Source: Pseudomonas mandelii
GTDB taxonomy: Bacteria; Pseudomonadota; Gammaproteobacteria; Pseudomonadales; Pseudomonadaceae
Length of the DNA: 37,578 nt
Assembly (NCBI RefSeq): GCF_006438925.1
Contig: NZ_RCZA01000003.1
Span: 662-38,239, forward strand
Reading direction: 5' to 3'
The notes beneath the pieces are model-generated. The model was not told where the DNA came from. It worked only from the letters and a program-made list of their open reading frames with translations, and did not search any database. The position numbers and the translations under genes are program-made. Shown piece after piece: positions 8,939 to 16,780 of the stretch (its first letter is position 1; every line of letters begins with the position of its first letter).

Positions 8939-10645
8939 TTAGAGGAAGAAATCCACGCGGAAATAGATCGGCGCTTCGCGCTCGCTCAGTGCGTCTGGAC
9001 GTTCCAGGGAATGAGCGAAGGTCACGCTGGCGGCCAGGTGCTGACCGCGTGCAAACAGCTCCACCGAGTTGCTGGACATGCGCCCGTGCTGATCGCCGTT
9101 GTAGCGGTCACCACGAATCACGCCCTGGTCGTAGCCGAGGCTGGTGCCGTATTCGGCGAACGCCGGGCGCAGCCATTCCAGGGTCACCGGACGGCTCCAG
9201 CGCAGGTCGTTGCGCCAGTAGCCGCCGCTGTCGCCGGACAAGGATTGATCCTTGTAACCGCGGATCGACGATTGCCCGCCGAGGCTGGTGCGCTGCGGGC
9301 TGAACAGCACGTCTTCGCTGCGCTGGCCAGTCATCAGGCTGCTGAAACTGAAGGACTCGCCCCACAGCTTGAACGGCTGCAGGTAGCTCGCGGTCGCGGT
9401 GTATTTGCGGTAACGCGCATCCGGTTCACCGGGGCCCGGGTGACCGTTGCCCTGCGCATCAAACGCACCGATGCCTTGCTGCATGCCTAGGTCAATGTTG
9501 ACGAACGCGCTGCCGATTCGCCGACCGTGGTTGATGCCGAACTGCGCTTCGCTGATGCGGTTGCTGCTCAGCTTGAGCTTGCTGTCTTCGATGAAGTTGT
9601 TGGTGCGCAGGTAAGAGAGACCGGTGCTGAGGGAAGTCTTGCTCACGGCATCGCGATGGATCACCCGCTCGGCACGTAGCTGATGGTTTTCACTGTCGCC
9701 GGTCTGCTTGAAATTGAAACCGTTGGCCTGCGCTTGCGAGCGGTACTCGCTCTGGCTGTAGGTGTAACTGAAGTTCCACCAGCCCCACGGCAGGTTGTAA
9801 TAGAGCATCGCGTTGTTGGAGGTGTGCTGGTGATCGGTCATCGCATCGTGACCACCGCGCAGCATCAACTGATCCGCCAAACCCAGCGGGCTGTCCCAAT
9901 CAAATGTCGTGCCCCACTGCTGCTCGCCGGTGCTGCGCTGGCCGTCGTTGCTGCGGGACAACCCGGCACGCCAGGGCTTTTGCGGGGTGTTCTTGACCAG
10001 CACTTCACTGCCGCCGACGTTCTTGCCCGGCGCCAACTCCATCTGCGCCTGATTCGATGGCAAACGGTTGAGCTGATCGACCAGTTGCTCGATTTCCCGC
10101 AGGTTGACCAACTCGCCAGTCTTGCCGGGAAAAGCCATGCCCAACTCGCGCTCCGACAGCTTGCTGCCCTGCGCGCCTTTCAACCCTTCGAGCTTGCCTT
10201 CGACCACCAGCACCTTTAGATGCCCGCCGGACAAATCCTGCTGCGGCAAGTAGGCGCGGCTGGTGACCAGGCCTTTTTCGATGTAGTGGTCGGTGATGAC
10301 TTTCAACAGTTCATTGAGCTGGGTAACGCCCAAGCACTGGCCGATGTAAGGCTTGAGCAGACGACTTTTTTCGCTCTCGGAAAGACTGTCGGCGCCTTTG
10401 AGTTCGATGTCCTTGATGGGGAAGCAACGCGTGTCGGCCGGGGCCGCCGGTTGCGTGGGTTTGACTTCCTTGCCGGGTAACTCCTTGAGCTCTTCGAGAC
10501 GCCGACGCTGCTCTTCAAGCAGACGATCCTGGCGTTCGCGGATCAGGTCGGTTTCACCGGGGGTGGGGGCGGCGTGAGCAAGATTTAGCGGAGAAAGGCA
10601 CAGCAAAGCCAGGCACAACCTCGCCACGAGGGCGGGTGGATACAT
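8939..10645 (-). CDS. TpsB outer-membrane transporter (ShlB/FhaC/HecB family)
   Basis: This is the Omp85-superfamily pore that exports the adjacent TpsA across the outer membrane. I chose the ATG at 10645 (568 aa). It has GAGGG about 8 bases upstream and begins directly with a signal peptide (cleavage near AHA, residue 25); an upstream in-frame ATG at 10678 would put a hydrophilic tail before it. Next comes a charged helix (about 31-60, rich in Glu/Arg) like the FhaC plug helix. A POTRA_2 domain spans about 74-152, with a Cys pair at 74 and 104. A 16-strand barrel domain then carries the GGQSSIRGY motif typical of the L6 loop. The last residues are FRVDFFL, a beta-strand that ends in Leu rather than the usual Phe. 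It is the first gene of the operon, 25 bp before tpsA. Confidence 0.95.
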   Translation of the reverse strand: MYPPALVARLCLALLCLSPLNLAHAAPTPGETDLIRERQDRLLEEQRRRLEELKELPGKEVKPTQPAAPADTRCFPIKDIELKGADSLSESEKSRLLKPYIGQCLGVTQLNELLKVITDHYIEKGLVTSRAYLPQQDLSGGHLKVLVVEGKLEGLKGAQGSKLSERELGMAFPGKTGELVNLREIEQLVDQLNRLPSNQAQMELAPGKNVGGSEVLVKNTPQKPWRAGLSRSNDGQRSTGEQQWGTTFDWDSPLGLADQLMLRGGHDAMTDHQHTSNNAMLYYNLPWGWWNFSYTYSQSEYRSQAQANGFNFKQTGDSENHQLRAERVIHRDAVSKTSLSTGLSYLRTNNFIEDSKLKLSSNRISEAQFGINHGRRIGSAFVNIDLGMQQGIGAFDAQGNGHPGPGEPDARYRKYTATASYLQPFKLWGESFSFSSLMTGQRSEDVLFSPQRTSLGGQSSIRGYKDQSLSGDSGGYWRNDLRWSRPVTLEWLRPAFAEYGTSLGYDQGVIRGDRYNGDQHGRMSSNSVELFARGQHLAASVTFAHSLERPDALSEREAPIYFRVDFFL

Positions 10646-10676
10646 GTTCGATCCCTCGAATGGAGACTGATAGCAC

Positions 10677-10707
10677 AATAGTGGCGCAATACTAAATGGC
10701 CACTATT
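10677..10707. promoter_or_regulatory. Palindromic operator candidate over the TPS promoter
   Basis: A perfect 9-bp inverted repeat, AATAGTGGC / GCCACTATT, has arms at 10677-10685 and 10699-10707. The -10 hexamer lies between the arms. One arm falls in the promoter spacer and the other at the predicted transcription start. That geometry fits a repressor that blocks RNA polymerase. The binding protein is unknown, and no regulator gene lies next to it. Confidence 0.45.
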
Positions 10708-10717
10708 CTGGCGTCAA
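10689..10717 (-). promoter_or_regulatory. Sigma70-type promoter of the tpsB-tpsA operon
   Basis: Read on the minus strand, TTGACG (10717-10712) is followed by exactly 17 bases and then TAGTAT (10694-10689). This places the likely start of transcription near 10682, about 37 bases before the tpsB ATG. It is a good match to the housekeeping consensus. No start site has been measured. Confidence 0.6.
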
Positions 10718-10935
10718 TAAATGATTGGATCCATAAAGCGTAATCGACGAGCGAAAACACCTAAACCGGACGGTTCCGGCGCAACAGCGGGAAATGTCTT
10801 GAAGTGATGTCGAAAACGTCTGGAAGAGGTAGGACGTTTCCGAGGACCGTTCTATGGGGCTGATCACGAGTGAACTTTCACAACCTCGCGGCCTCAACCG
10901 ATTAACCGCCCGACACGGAACCGAGGCCCACCCCA
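10718..10935. other. Intergenic region upstream of the small exported protein
   Basis: No credible gene lies here. It holds one further imperfect inverted repeat, AAACGTC (10814-10820) and GACGTTT (10833-10839), whose flanks also partly pair. This could be a protein-binding site for the gene starting at 10936. I could not place a convincing -35/-10 pair for that gene. Confidence 0.35.
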
Positions 10936-11211
10936 ATGAAAACCCTGCTGAAACTCACCCTCGCCGCCACCCTCGCCTGCGCCCTTCCCGCTTGGGCCTG
11001 CACACCCGAGGAAGCCACCGCCAAGCGCGAACAATTGGCCAAGGAAGTGACCAAGCTCACCGAGCAGAACCCAGCCAAAGCCAAGGAGATCAACGCCGAG
11101 TTGCAGAAGATGGATTTGGGAACAGCCAGCAAGGATCTGCCGGACAAGTGCCAGTTGATCGATCAGCGATTGAAGGAGCTGGATTCCGCGGAGAAGAAAA
11201 CCGAGGGCTGA
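10936..11211 (+). CDS. Small exported protein of unknown function (91 aa)
   Basis: The protein starts with a clear signal peptide: MKTLLKL, a hydrophobic core, and likely cleavage at AWA before Cys22. The mature part is about 70 residues, strongly charged and helical, rich in Lys/Glu/Gln. It has two cysteines, one at its first residue and one in DKCQL, which could pair in the periplasm. The AWAC site has Trp at -2, so it is a poor lipobox and a soluble periplasmic protein is more likely than a lipoprotein. The ribosome site is weak (GAGG about 11 bases upstream). A strong terminator follows within 30 bases, so it is transcribed alone. I recognise it only as a conserved Pseudomonas hypothetical type. 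Confidence 0.75.
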   Translation: MKTLLKLTLAATLACALPAWACTPEEATAKREQLAKEVTKLTEQNPAKAKEINAELQKMDLGTASKDLPDKCQLIDQRLKELDSAEKKTEG

Positions 11212-11233
11212 TCCGGCTCAGGAATCCCAGGCA

Positions 11234-11266
11234 TAAAAAAACCGGACCTGGGTCCGGTTTTTTTTA
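11234..11266. terminator. Bidirectional rho-independent terminator
   Basis: A perfect GC-rich stem (ACCGGACC paired with GGTCCGGT, 2-base loop) is flanked by an A-run on the left and a T-run on the right. It can therefore end both the plus-strand gene at 10936-11211 and the minus-strand helicase gene that stops at 11284. Confidence 0.9.
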
Positions 11267-11283
11267 TGGGTCGCTAGAACTGC

Positions 11284-12630
11284 TTATTCAGCAGCCGGCG
11301 CTTCCGGCTTGCGGCGCTTGAGCGGTGCCATGCCGTCCTTGCTGACCAGCGACAGGGCGTCGGTCTTCGGGCGGTTGGCGATTTTGCGTTTGGTCGGGGC
11401 CTTGGCGCCGGTTTTCTTCTTGTCGCCTTTGGCGTCGACCTTTTTCTTCTTCACGCCAACGGCTTTGCCAGAGGCCTTGACCTTTTTCGGTCCACCGTAG
11501 GTGCCTTTGACTTCCTTGATGGTGCGGCGCTCGAAGCTCTGCTTGAGGTAGCGCTCGACGCTTGACATCAGGTTCCAGTCGCCGTGGCAGATCAGCGAGA
11601 TGGCCAGGCCATCGTTGCCGGCGCGACCGGTACGACCGATGCGGTGAACGTATTCGTCGCCGCTGCGCGGCATGTCGAAGTTGATCACCAGGTCCAGGCC
11701 TTCCACGTCGAGGCCGCGAGCGGCGACGTCGGTGGCGACGAGGATTTTCACGCCGCCCTGCTTCAGGCGGTCGATGGCCAGCTTGCGATCCTTCTGGTCT
11801 TTGTCACCGTGCAGGACGAACGCTTTGTATTCCTGCGCCACCAGGCGACCGTAGATACGGTCGGCCATGGCCCGGGTGTTGGTGAACACGATGGCCTTCT
11901 GGTAGGTCTCGTTGGCCAACAGCCAGTTCACGATCTGTTCTTTGTGCTGGTTGTGGTCAGCGGTGATGATCTGCTGACGGGTGGTCGCATTCAGATCGCT
12001 GACGTTGTTGAGCTGCAGGTGCTCAGGGTTGTTCAGTACCTTGGCGACCATCTCGCGCAGGCCCGAACCACCGGTGGTGGCGGAGAACAGCATGGTCTGC
12101 TGGCGGTTGGTGCACTCTTCCACCAGACGCTGGACGTCTTCGGCAAAGCCCATGTCGAGCATGCGGTCGGCTTCGTCGAGGACCAGTACTTCGACTTCCT
12201 TGAGGTCGAGGTTACCGGCGTTCAGTTGCTCGATCATCCGGCCCGGCGTACCGATCAGGATATCCGGCACCTTGCGCAGCATGGCAGCCTGGACCTTGAA
12301 GTCTTCACCGCCGGTAATCAGGCCGGACTTGATGAAGGTGAACTGAGCGAAACGCTCAACTTCCTTGATGGTCTGCTGGGCCAGCTCGCGGGTTGGCAAC
12401 AGGATCAGGGTCTTGATGCTGACGCGGACTTTAGCCGGGCCGATCAGACGGTTGAGGATCGGCAAAACGAATGCAGCGGTTTTGCCGCTACCGGTTTGCG
12501 CTGTCACCCGCAGGTCACGCCCTTGGAGCGCCAGCGGAATAGCCGCTGCTTGCACAGGCGTTGGCTCGACAAATTTAAGCTCGGCCACGGCTTTGAGCAG
12601 GCGTTCGTGCAGGGCGAATTGGGAAAACAC
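11284..12630 (-). CDS. DEAD-box ATP-dependent RNA helicase (SrmB/RhlE-like)
   Basis: This helicase unwinds RNA duplexes in ribosome assembly or RNA turnover. Residues, from the GTG start: Q-motif region PTPVQ (23-27), Walker A AQTGSGKT (44-51), PTRELA (79-84), GG (107-108), TPGR (128-131), DEAD (152-155), SAT (183-185), ARGLD (304-308) and HRIGRTGR (329-336). A Lys-rich tail from about residue 385 probably binds RNA. I chose the GTG at 12630 (448 aa) because GAGGT sits about 8 bases upstream. A TTG eight codons earlier is also open but has no ribosome site. The tail and length resemble E. coli SrmB, but the exact orthology is not settled by eye. Confidence 0.92.
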   Translation of the reverse strand: MFSQFALHERLLKAVAELKFVEPTPVQAAAIPLALQGRDLRVTAQTGSGKTAAFVLPILNRLIGPAKVRVSIKTLILLPTRELAQQTIKEVERFAQFTFIKSGLITGGEDFKVQAAMLRKVPDILIGTPGRMIEQLNAGNLDLKEVEVLVLDEADRMLDMGFAEDVQRLVEECTNRQQTMLFSATTGGSGLREMVAKVLNNPEHLQLNNVSDLNATTRQQIITADHNQHKEQIVNWLLANETYQKAIVFTNTRAMADRIYGRLVAQEYKAFVLHGDKDQKDRKLAIDRLKQGGVKILVATDVAARGLDVEGLDLVINFDMPRSGDEYVHRIGRTGRAGNDGLAISLICHGDWNLMSSVERYLKQSFERRTIKEVKGTYGGPKKVKASGKAVGVKKKKVDAKGDKKKTGAKAPTKRKIANRPKTDALSLVSKDGMAPLKRRKPEAPAAE

Positions 12631-12823
12631 GGGTGCTACCTCGAAGAAATACAAAAAAACAGCTGCATAGGGTAACGGTTTCGAGCGCTAAGGCCGAGTT
12701 TCTTTATACAAACGGCGCTAAACAGTGGTTTTTTTGTGGCGTCTTTTGTCCTCAAACGTCATCCAAAGCGTCTTAAATGCTCTAATCGCCCCGTCGCGTC
12801 CTACAGAAGAACCGTTTTTGCCC

Positions 12824-14122
12824 ATGGATATCAAACAGCTCTGGCTCAACGTCCAAGACCTTTGGGGTGCCCTTGATCAGCACCCACTCCTGCATTCCAG
12901 CCTGGCTTTGGTGGTATTGCTGGTGGTTGCGCTGGTCCTCGGACGAGTGGCGCGCTACCTCATTCTGCATGCGACCAAATTGCTCGGTCGCCAGCCCGCG
13001 TTGCACTGGGTCAACGACTTGCGGCACAACAAGGTGTTTCATCGCCTGGCACAGATGACCCCGTCGCTGGTGATCCAGTTCGGCCTGTATCTGGTGCCGG
13101 AGCTGGGTAAGACCAGTCTGATTTTCCTCGGAAACGTCGCGCTGGCATTTACCATTCTGTTTTTGCTGTTGGCGATCAGTGCCCTGCTCAGCGCCCTGCT
13201 CGACATCTACGCACGCACCGAACATGCCCGTACCCGCTCGATCAAAGGCTACATACAACTGGCGAAAATGGTCTTGTACGTGTTTGGCGCGATCATCATC
13301 GTCGCCACGCTGATCGACCGTTCGCCGCTATTGCTGCTGTCAGGGCTGGGCGCCATGTCGGCGGTGATTCTGTTGGTCTACAAAGACACCTTACTGTCGT
13401 TCGTCGCCAGCGTGCAGCTGACCAGCAACGACATGCTGCGGGTTGGCGACTGGATTGAGATGCCGCAAGTCGGTGCCGACGGAGACGTGGTCGACATCAC
13501 GCTACACACGGTCAAGGTGCAGAATTTCGACAAGACCATCGTTTCGATTCCAACCTGGCGCCTGATGTCCGAGTCGTTCAAGAACTGGCGCGGGATGCAG
13601 CAGTCCGGCGGCCGACGGATCAAGCGCAGCCTGTTCATCGACGCCAGTGGCGTGCGGTTTGTGCGCGATGACGAAGAGCTGAAACTTTCTCAGGTTCACC
13701 TGCTGACCGACTACATCAGTCGCAAGCAGGCTGAACTCAAGGCCTGGAACGAAGCTCAGGGCAATGTGGCGGCGATGTCGGCCAACCGTCGACGGATGAC
13801 CAATATCGGGACTTTCCGCGCCTATGCATTGGCGTACCTGAAGAGTCACTCGGAAATCCAGCCGAACATGACCTGTATGGTTCGCCAGATGCAGACCACC
13901 GCTCAGGGCATTCCGCTGGAGATCTACTGCTTCACCCGCACCACCGTGTGGGCGGATTACGAGCGGATTCAGGGGGATATTTTCGATTACTTGCTGGCGG
14001 TGTTGCCGGAGTTTGGCTTGAGCCTTTATCAGCAGCCCAGTGGCGGGGATTTAAGGGCGGGGTTATTGCCTGCGGTGTTGGGTGCGAGCCACATACCCGA
14101 ACCCGAAAAACACGTCATGTAA
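12824..14122 (+). CDS. YbdG-type mechanosensitive ion channel (MscS superfamily)
   Basis: This is an inner-membrane channel that opens under membrane tension to release solutes on osmotic downshock. The ATG at 12824 gives 432 aa, close to the roughly 415 aa of E. coli YbdG. An upstream in-frame start would add a tail of no use. Five hydrophobic segments are visible, at about 23-42, 77-94, 98-125, 143-163 and 167-188. The last leads into the conserved pore helix and SFVASVQL, followed by the soluble MscS beta domain (GDWIEMP, then GxVxxITLHTVKVQ, SIPTW). The C-terminal half has the insert typical of YbdG proteins. It is divergent from the helicase gene, with about 190 bases between the two starts. 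Confidence 0.9.
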   Translation: MDIKQLWLNVQDLWGALDQHPLLHSSLALVVLLVVALVLGRVARYLILHATKLLGRQPALHWVNDLRHNKVFHRLAQMTPSLVIQFGLYLVPELGKTSLIFLGNVALAFTILFLLLAISALLSALLDIYARTEHARTRSIKGYIQLAKMVLYVFGAIIIVATLIDRSPLLLLSGLGAMSAVILLVYKDTLLSFVASVQLTSNDMLRVGDWIEMPQVGADGDVVDITLHTVKVQNFDKTIVSIPTWRLMSESFKNWRGMQQSGGRRIKRSLFIDASGVRFVRDDEELKLSQVHLLTDYISRKQAELKAWNEAQGNVAAMSANRRRMTNIGTFRAYALAYLKSHSEIQPNMTCMVRQMQTTAQGIPLEIYCFTRTTVWADYERIQGDIFDYLLAVLPEFGLSLYQQPSGGDLRAGLLPAVLGASHIPEPEKHVM

Positions 14123-14136
14123 CCCCACAATCCCCG

Positions 14137-14220
14137 TGTAGGAGCTGCCGAAGGCTGCGATCTTTTGATCTTGATTTTAAGAACAACATCAAAAGATCGC
14201 AGCCTTCGGCAGCTCCTACA
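14137..14220. repeat. REP-type palindrome, TGTAGGAGCTGCC family
   Basis: A perfect 33-bp inverted repeat with arms at 14137-14169 and 14188-14220 and an 18-base loop lies 14 bases after the channel gene. It is the same family as the elements at 24444-24547 and 25903-25992. It could act as a transcription barrier between the converging channel and MepB genes. Confidence 0.92.
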
Positions 14221-14233
14221 GGGATTTTGCGTC

Positions 14234-14731
14234 CTACCCAAACAGCCGGCGCACCTGAACGGGATCGGAATTACCGCTTTGGTCAAGCGCAAGGAAGTAT
14301 TTGAGCTGCCATTGCTGCGTCTTCACCGCTTGTTTGGCGACGGGTCTGGACCATGGCGGATAGACACGAATCGCCCGCTTGCCACCTTCGCCATCAATCG
14401 ACATGACACCCTTGGCGGCGAGTATCTTCTGATCAAACACAAACTGCCCGCGATGGGTTTCATCAGCAACGCTCACCACCACAAAGGCGACGCCATCGCC
14501 GGTGTCGAGCGGCGCAATCTCGCTGGCAGGCGTTGGCCGCTTCCAGAGCGTGACGAATTGGCCAATCTTGGTCGGCGTGGTTTTCGCCACTCGGAAGACA
14601 ATCACCTGGCCATCGAGGCCGAAGCGGCAGGCGCCGTAGTCGGCACTCTCCTCCTCGCGCCAAGCATCATCCGTTAACGTCATGCCTGCGGGTTTGTAGA
14701 TCTGCTCGATGGCGGCGACCAGGTCCGTCAT
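14234..14731 (-). CDS. MepB family protein
   Basis: A 165-aa cytosolic protein with the MepB family pattern: an N-terminal helix, then YGACRFGL, VIFRVAKTTPTKIGQFVTLWKR, and C-terminal GKRAIRVYPPW and TQQWQ blocks (each quoted in part). The family is named from the third gene of the Staphylococcus mepRAB locus; its biochemical role is not established. The ATG at 14731 overlaps the stop of the upstream DMT transporter as ATGA, so the two are translationally coupled. A start further upstream would only translate transporter DNA in another frame. The pairing with an exporter echoes the mep locus, but here the exporter is of the EamA/DMT type rather than MATE. Confidence 0.8.
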   Translation of the reverse strand: MTDLVAAIEQIYKPAGMTLTDDAWREEESADYGACRFGLDGQVIVFRVAKTTPTKIGQFVTLWKRPTPASEIAPLDTGDGVAFVVVSVADETHRGQFVFDQKILAAKGVMSIDGEGGKRAIRVYPPWSRPVAKQAVKTQQWQLKYFLALDQSGNSDPVQVRRLFG

Positions 14732-15606
14732 GGCCGTTCCCGCAACGGCAGCACTTCTCGCCTGACGCCCAACCGACTGATCCACACCGCCAGCAAAATC
14801 ACCGACCCGCCGAGGAACAACCGCCCCAGCTCTTCATGCTGATTCCAGATCAGCAGATTGATCAGCAACCCCACCGGCACATGCAGGTTGTTCATCACCG
14901 CGAGCGTCCCGCCATTCACCAGGCACGCGCCCTTGTTCCACCAGTACAACCCGAGCGCAGTCGAGACCAGCCCGAGGAACACCAGCACGCCCCATTGCAG
15001 AGGCGCTTCGGGCAGGAAGTTCTGTTTGCCAAACAACAGAAACGCCGGCAACGCCACCGCCAATGCCCCCAGGTAGAAGTAACCAAAGCGCCGGTAATGC
15101 GGCAAATCGCTCGGATGGCGGGCCACCAGATGCTTATAGAGCACCTGCCCGGCGGCGTAGGTGAAGTTGGCCAGTTGCAGCAGCAGGAAGCCCATGAAGA
15201 AATCGGGGTTGATCCGGTCGTAGCGAATCACCGCCGCGCCCATCACCGCCACCAGTGCCGCGACCAATGCCCACGGATTGAAGCGCCGGTTCAAAGCATC
15301 TTCAATCAAGGTCACATGCAACGGTGTGAGGATGGTGAACAGCAACACCTCTGGCACCGTCAAAACCCGAAAGCTCAGGTACAGGCAGACGTAGGTCACG
15401 CCGAACTGCAACGCGCCGATCAGCAGCATGCCGCGCATGAACGCCGGTTCAACCGAACGCCAGCGGGTCAACGGAATGAACACCAGCCCCGCCAGTACCA
15501 CTCGCACCAGCACCGCAAAGTAACTGTCGACATGACCCGCCAGGTACTCGCCGATCAAACTGAAGGAAAACGCCTGAATCAGCGTGACAAAAAGTAGATA
15601 GCCCAT
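14728..15606 (-). CDS. DMT-superfamily transporter (EamA, carboxylate/amino-acid/amine type)
   Basis: An inner-membrane permease of about 292 aa with ten hydrophobic segments in two EamA repeats. It likely exports a small metabolite. I chose the ATG at 15606 (MGYLLFV), which has GAGGCGAG just upstream. The frame stays open for 62 more codons, but that extension is largely translation of the palindromic repeat at 15678-15777 and is hydrophilic. Its stop overlaps the start of the MepB gene by four bases. The substrate cannot be read from the sequence. Confidence 0.87.
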   Translation of the reverse strand: MGYLLFVTLIQAFSFSLIGEYLAGHVDSYFAVLVRVVLAGLVFIPLTRWRSVEPAFMRGMLLIGALQFGVTYVCLYLSFRVLTVPEVLLFTILTPLHVTLIEDALNRRFNPWALVAALVAVMGAAVIRYDRINPDFFMGFLLLQLANFTYAAGQVLYKHLVARHPSDLPHYRRFGYFYLGALAVALPAFLLFGKQNFLPEAPLQWGVLVFLGLVSTALGLYWWNKGACLVNGGTLAVMNNLHVPVGLLINLLIWNQHEELGRLFLGGSVILLAVWISRLGVRREVLPLRERP

Positions 15607-15677
15607 GCTCGCCTCGTGTCGAATGGCGGCGACGATAGCGGTTTTTGCCAGCCATCGCGACCTGTCAGGCAACACAA

Positions 15678-15777
15678 CCCCCTGTGGGAGCGAGCCTGCT
15701 CGCGATGACGGCGTTACATTCAACATTGATGTTGGCTGACACACCACAATCGCGAGCAGGCTCGCTCCCACAGGGGG
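15678..15777. repeat. REP doublet, GTGGGAGCGAGC family
   Basis: A perfect 29-bp inverted repeat has arms at 15678-15706 and 15749-15777, separated by 42 bases. This is the common Pseudomonas REPIN-like arrangement. The same family recurs at 16679-16770 and 32800-32883. Confidence 0.93.
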
Positions 15778-15803
15778 TGTGTGCTCATTCACTAAATCGC
15801 AGG

Positions 15804-15844
15804 CAAAAAAAAGCCCGATCTCGCTAAAGCGTTCAATCGGGCTA
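15804..15844 (-). terminator. Rho-independent terminator of azoR
   Basis: Read on the minus strand, AGCCCGAT and ATCGGGCT pair around an AT-richer loop and are followed by a run of eight T. It lies about 110 bases after the azoR stop codon. Confidence 0.85.
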
Positions 15845-15951
15845 CAGCACTCAGGAGCAACAAGTGCAAAGGGAGGTTCGATGCGCGTATAGCCTTGAAG
15901 GGGTTGCGCCAGGTCACTTGAACATCAAGGGATTATCTGGCGATTAAAGCC

Positions 15952-16551
15952 TCAGGCGACCTGGGCAAGCTTGGCGTTGGCCTGGCTCAGGCCTTTCTCC
16001 TGGAAGTCACCGCCCAGGTTCATGCCTTCGGCGTGAATGAACGTCACGTCGTGAATCCCGATGAACGCCATGACCTGACGCAGGTACGGTTCCTGGTGAT
16101 CCGCGGTGCTGCCGGCGTAGATCCCGCCGCGCGCAGTCAGCACGTAGGCACGCTTGCCGCTGAGCAAGCCTTGCGGGCCGGTGTCGGTGTACTTGAAGGT
16201 CACGCCGGCACGCAGCACATGGTCGAGCCAGGCTTTAAGGGTGCTCGGGATGGCGAAGTTGTACATCGGCGCGGCCATGACCAGTACATCGGCAGCCAGC
16301 AATTCGTCGGTCAACTGGTTGGAGCGTTCCAGGGAAACCTGTTCGATGTCGGTGCGCTGCTCGGCAGGTTTCATCCAGCCGCCCAGCAGGTTGATATCCA
16401 GATGCGGCACCGGGTTGGCGGCCAGGTCACGAACGGTGATTTGGTCGTTCGGGTGCGCGGTTTGCCACTGGCTGATGAAGGTCTGGGTCAGTTGACGCGA
16501 AACCGAGTCTTGCTGACGAGCGCTGCTTTCGATGATCAGAACGCGGGACAT
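15952..16551 (-). CDS. azoR: FMN-dependent NADH-azoreductase
   Basis: A 199-aa flavodoxin-fold quinone/azo reductase that transfers two electrons from NAD(P)H to quinones or azo compounds in the cytosol. The N-terminal SSARQQDSVSRQL loop binds the FMN phosphate. APMYNFAIPSTLKAW (about 94-108) and TARGGIY are the other flavin-contact motifs of the AzoR family. The ATG at 16551 has GGAG about 11 bases upstream. Length matches the family (about 200 aa). A palindrome about 100 bases upstream may be its operator. The nearest LysR gene is at 17160, separated by a small gene, so a direct regulator-target pair is possible but not shown. Confidence 0.94.
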   Translation of the reverse strand: MSRVLIIESSARQQDSVSRQLTQTFISQWQTAHPNDQITVRDLAANPVPHLDINLLGGWMKPAEQRTDIEQVSLERSNQLTDELLAADVLVMAAPMYNFAIPSTLKAWLDHVLRAGVTFKYTDTGPQGLLSGKRAYVLTARGGIYAGSTADHQEPYLRQVMAFIGIHDVTFIHAEGMNLGGDFQEKGLSQANAKLAQVA

Positions 16552-16634
16552 GGGATGTAGGCTCCATCTGAGAATGCTGTAAGTCGATGGAGTGAAGGTT
16601 AAACGGAGTTAAATCGATGAAAAAGCGCAAATAA

Positions 16635-16670
16635 CTGCTATAAACCATCAATAAATTCGTTTATAAGCAG
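16635..16670. promoter_or_regulatory. Palindrome upstream of azoR (operator candidate)
   Basis: CTGCTATAAAC (16635-16645) and GTTTATAAGCAG (16659-16670) are inverted copies apart from one extra base. They are separated by 13 AT-rich bases and centred about 100 bp before the azoR start. Size and position fit a dimeric regulator such as a LysR- or TetR-type protein. It is not part of the neighbouring REP element, which starts at 16679. Confidence 0.45.
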
Positions 16671-16678
16671 AGCATGCC

Positions 16679-16770
16679 CTGTGGGAGCGAGCCTGCTCGC
16701 GAAAGCGGAGTGTCAGTCAACATAAACGTTGAATGGTAAATCGCTTTCGCGAGCAGGCTCGCTCCCACAG
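16679..16770. repeat. REP doublet, GTGGGAGCGAGC family
   Basis: A perfect 29-bp inverted repeat has arms at 16679-16707 and 16742-16770, separated by 34 bases. It sits 10 bases after the stop of the minus-strand gene at 16781 and so could also work as its 3' end. Confidence 0.93.
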
Positions 16771-16780
16771 TAGCTTGAGG

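Noticed and set aside
10703..10936. 77-codon minus-strand frame upstream of tpsB
   Set aside because: It overlaps the tpsB promoter, has no ribosome site and its protein resembles nothing.
11584..12675. 363-codon plus-strand frame
   Set aside because: It is antisense to the DEAD-box helicase, whose motifs are all present on the minus strand.
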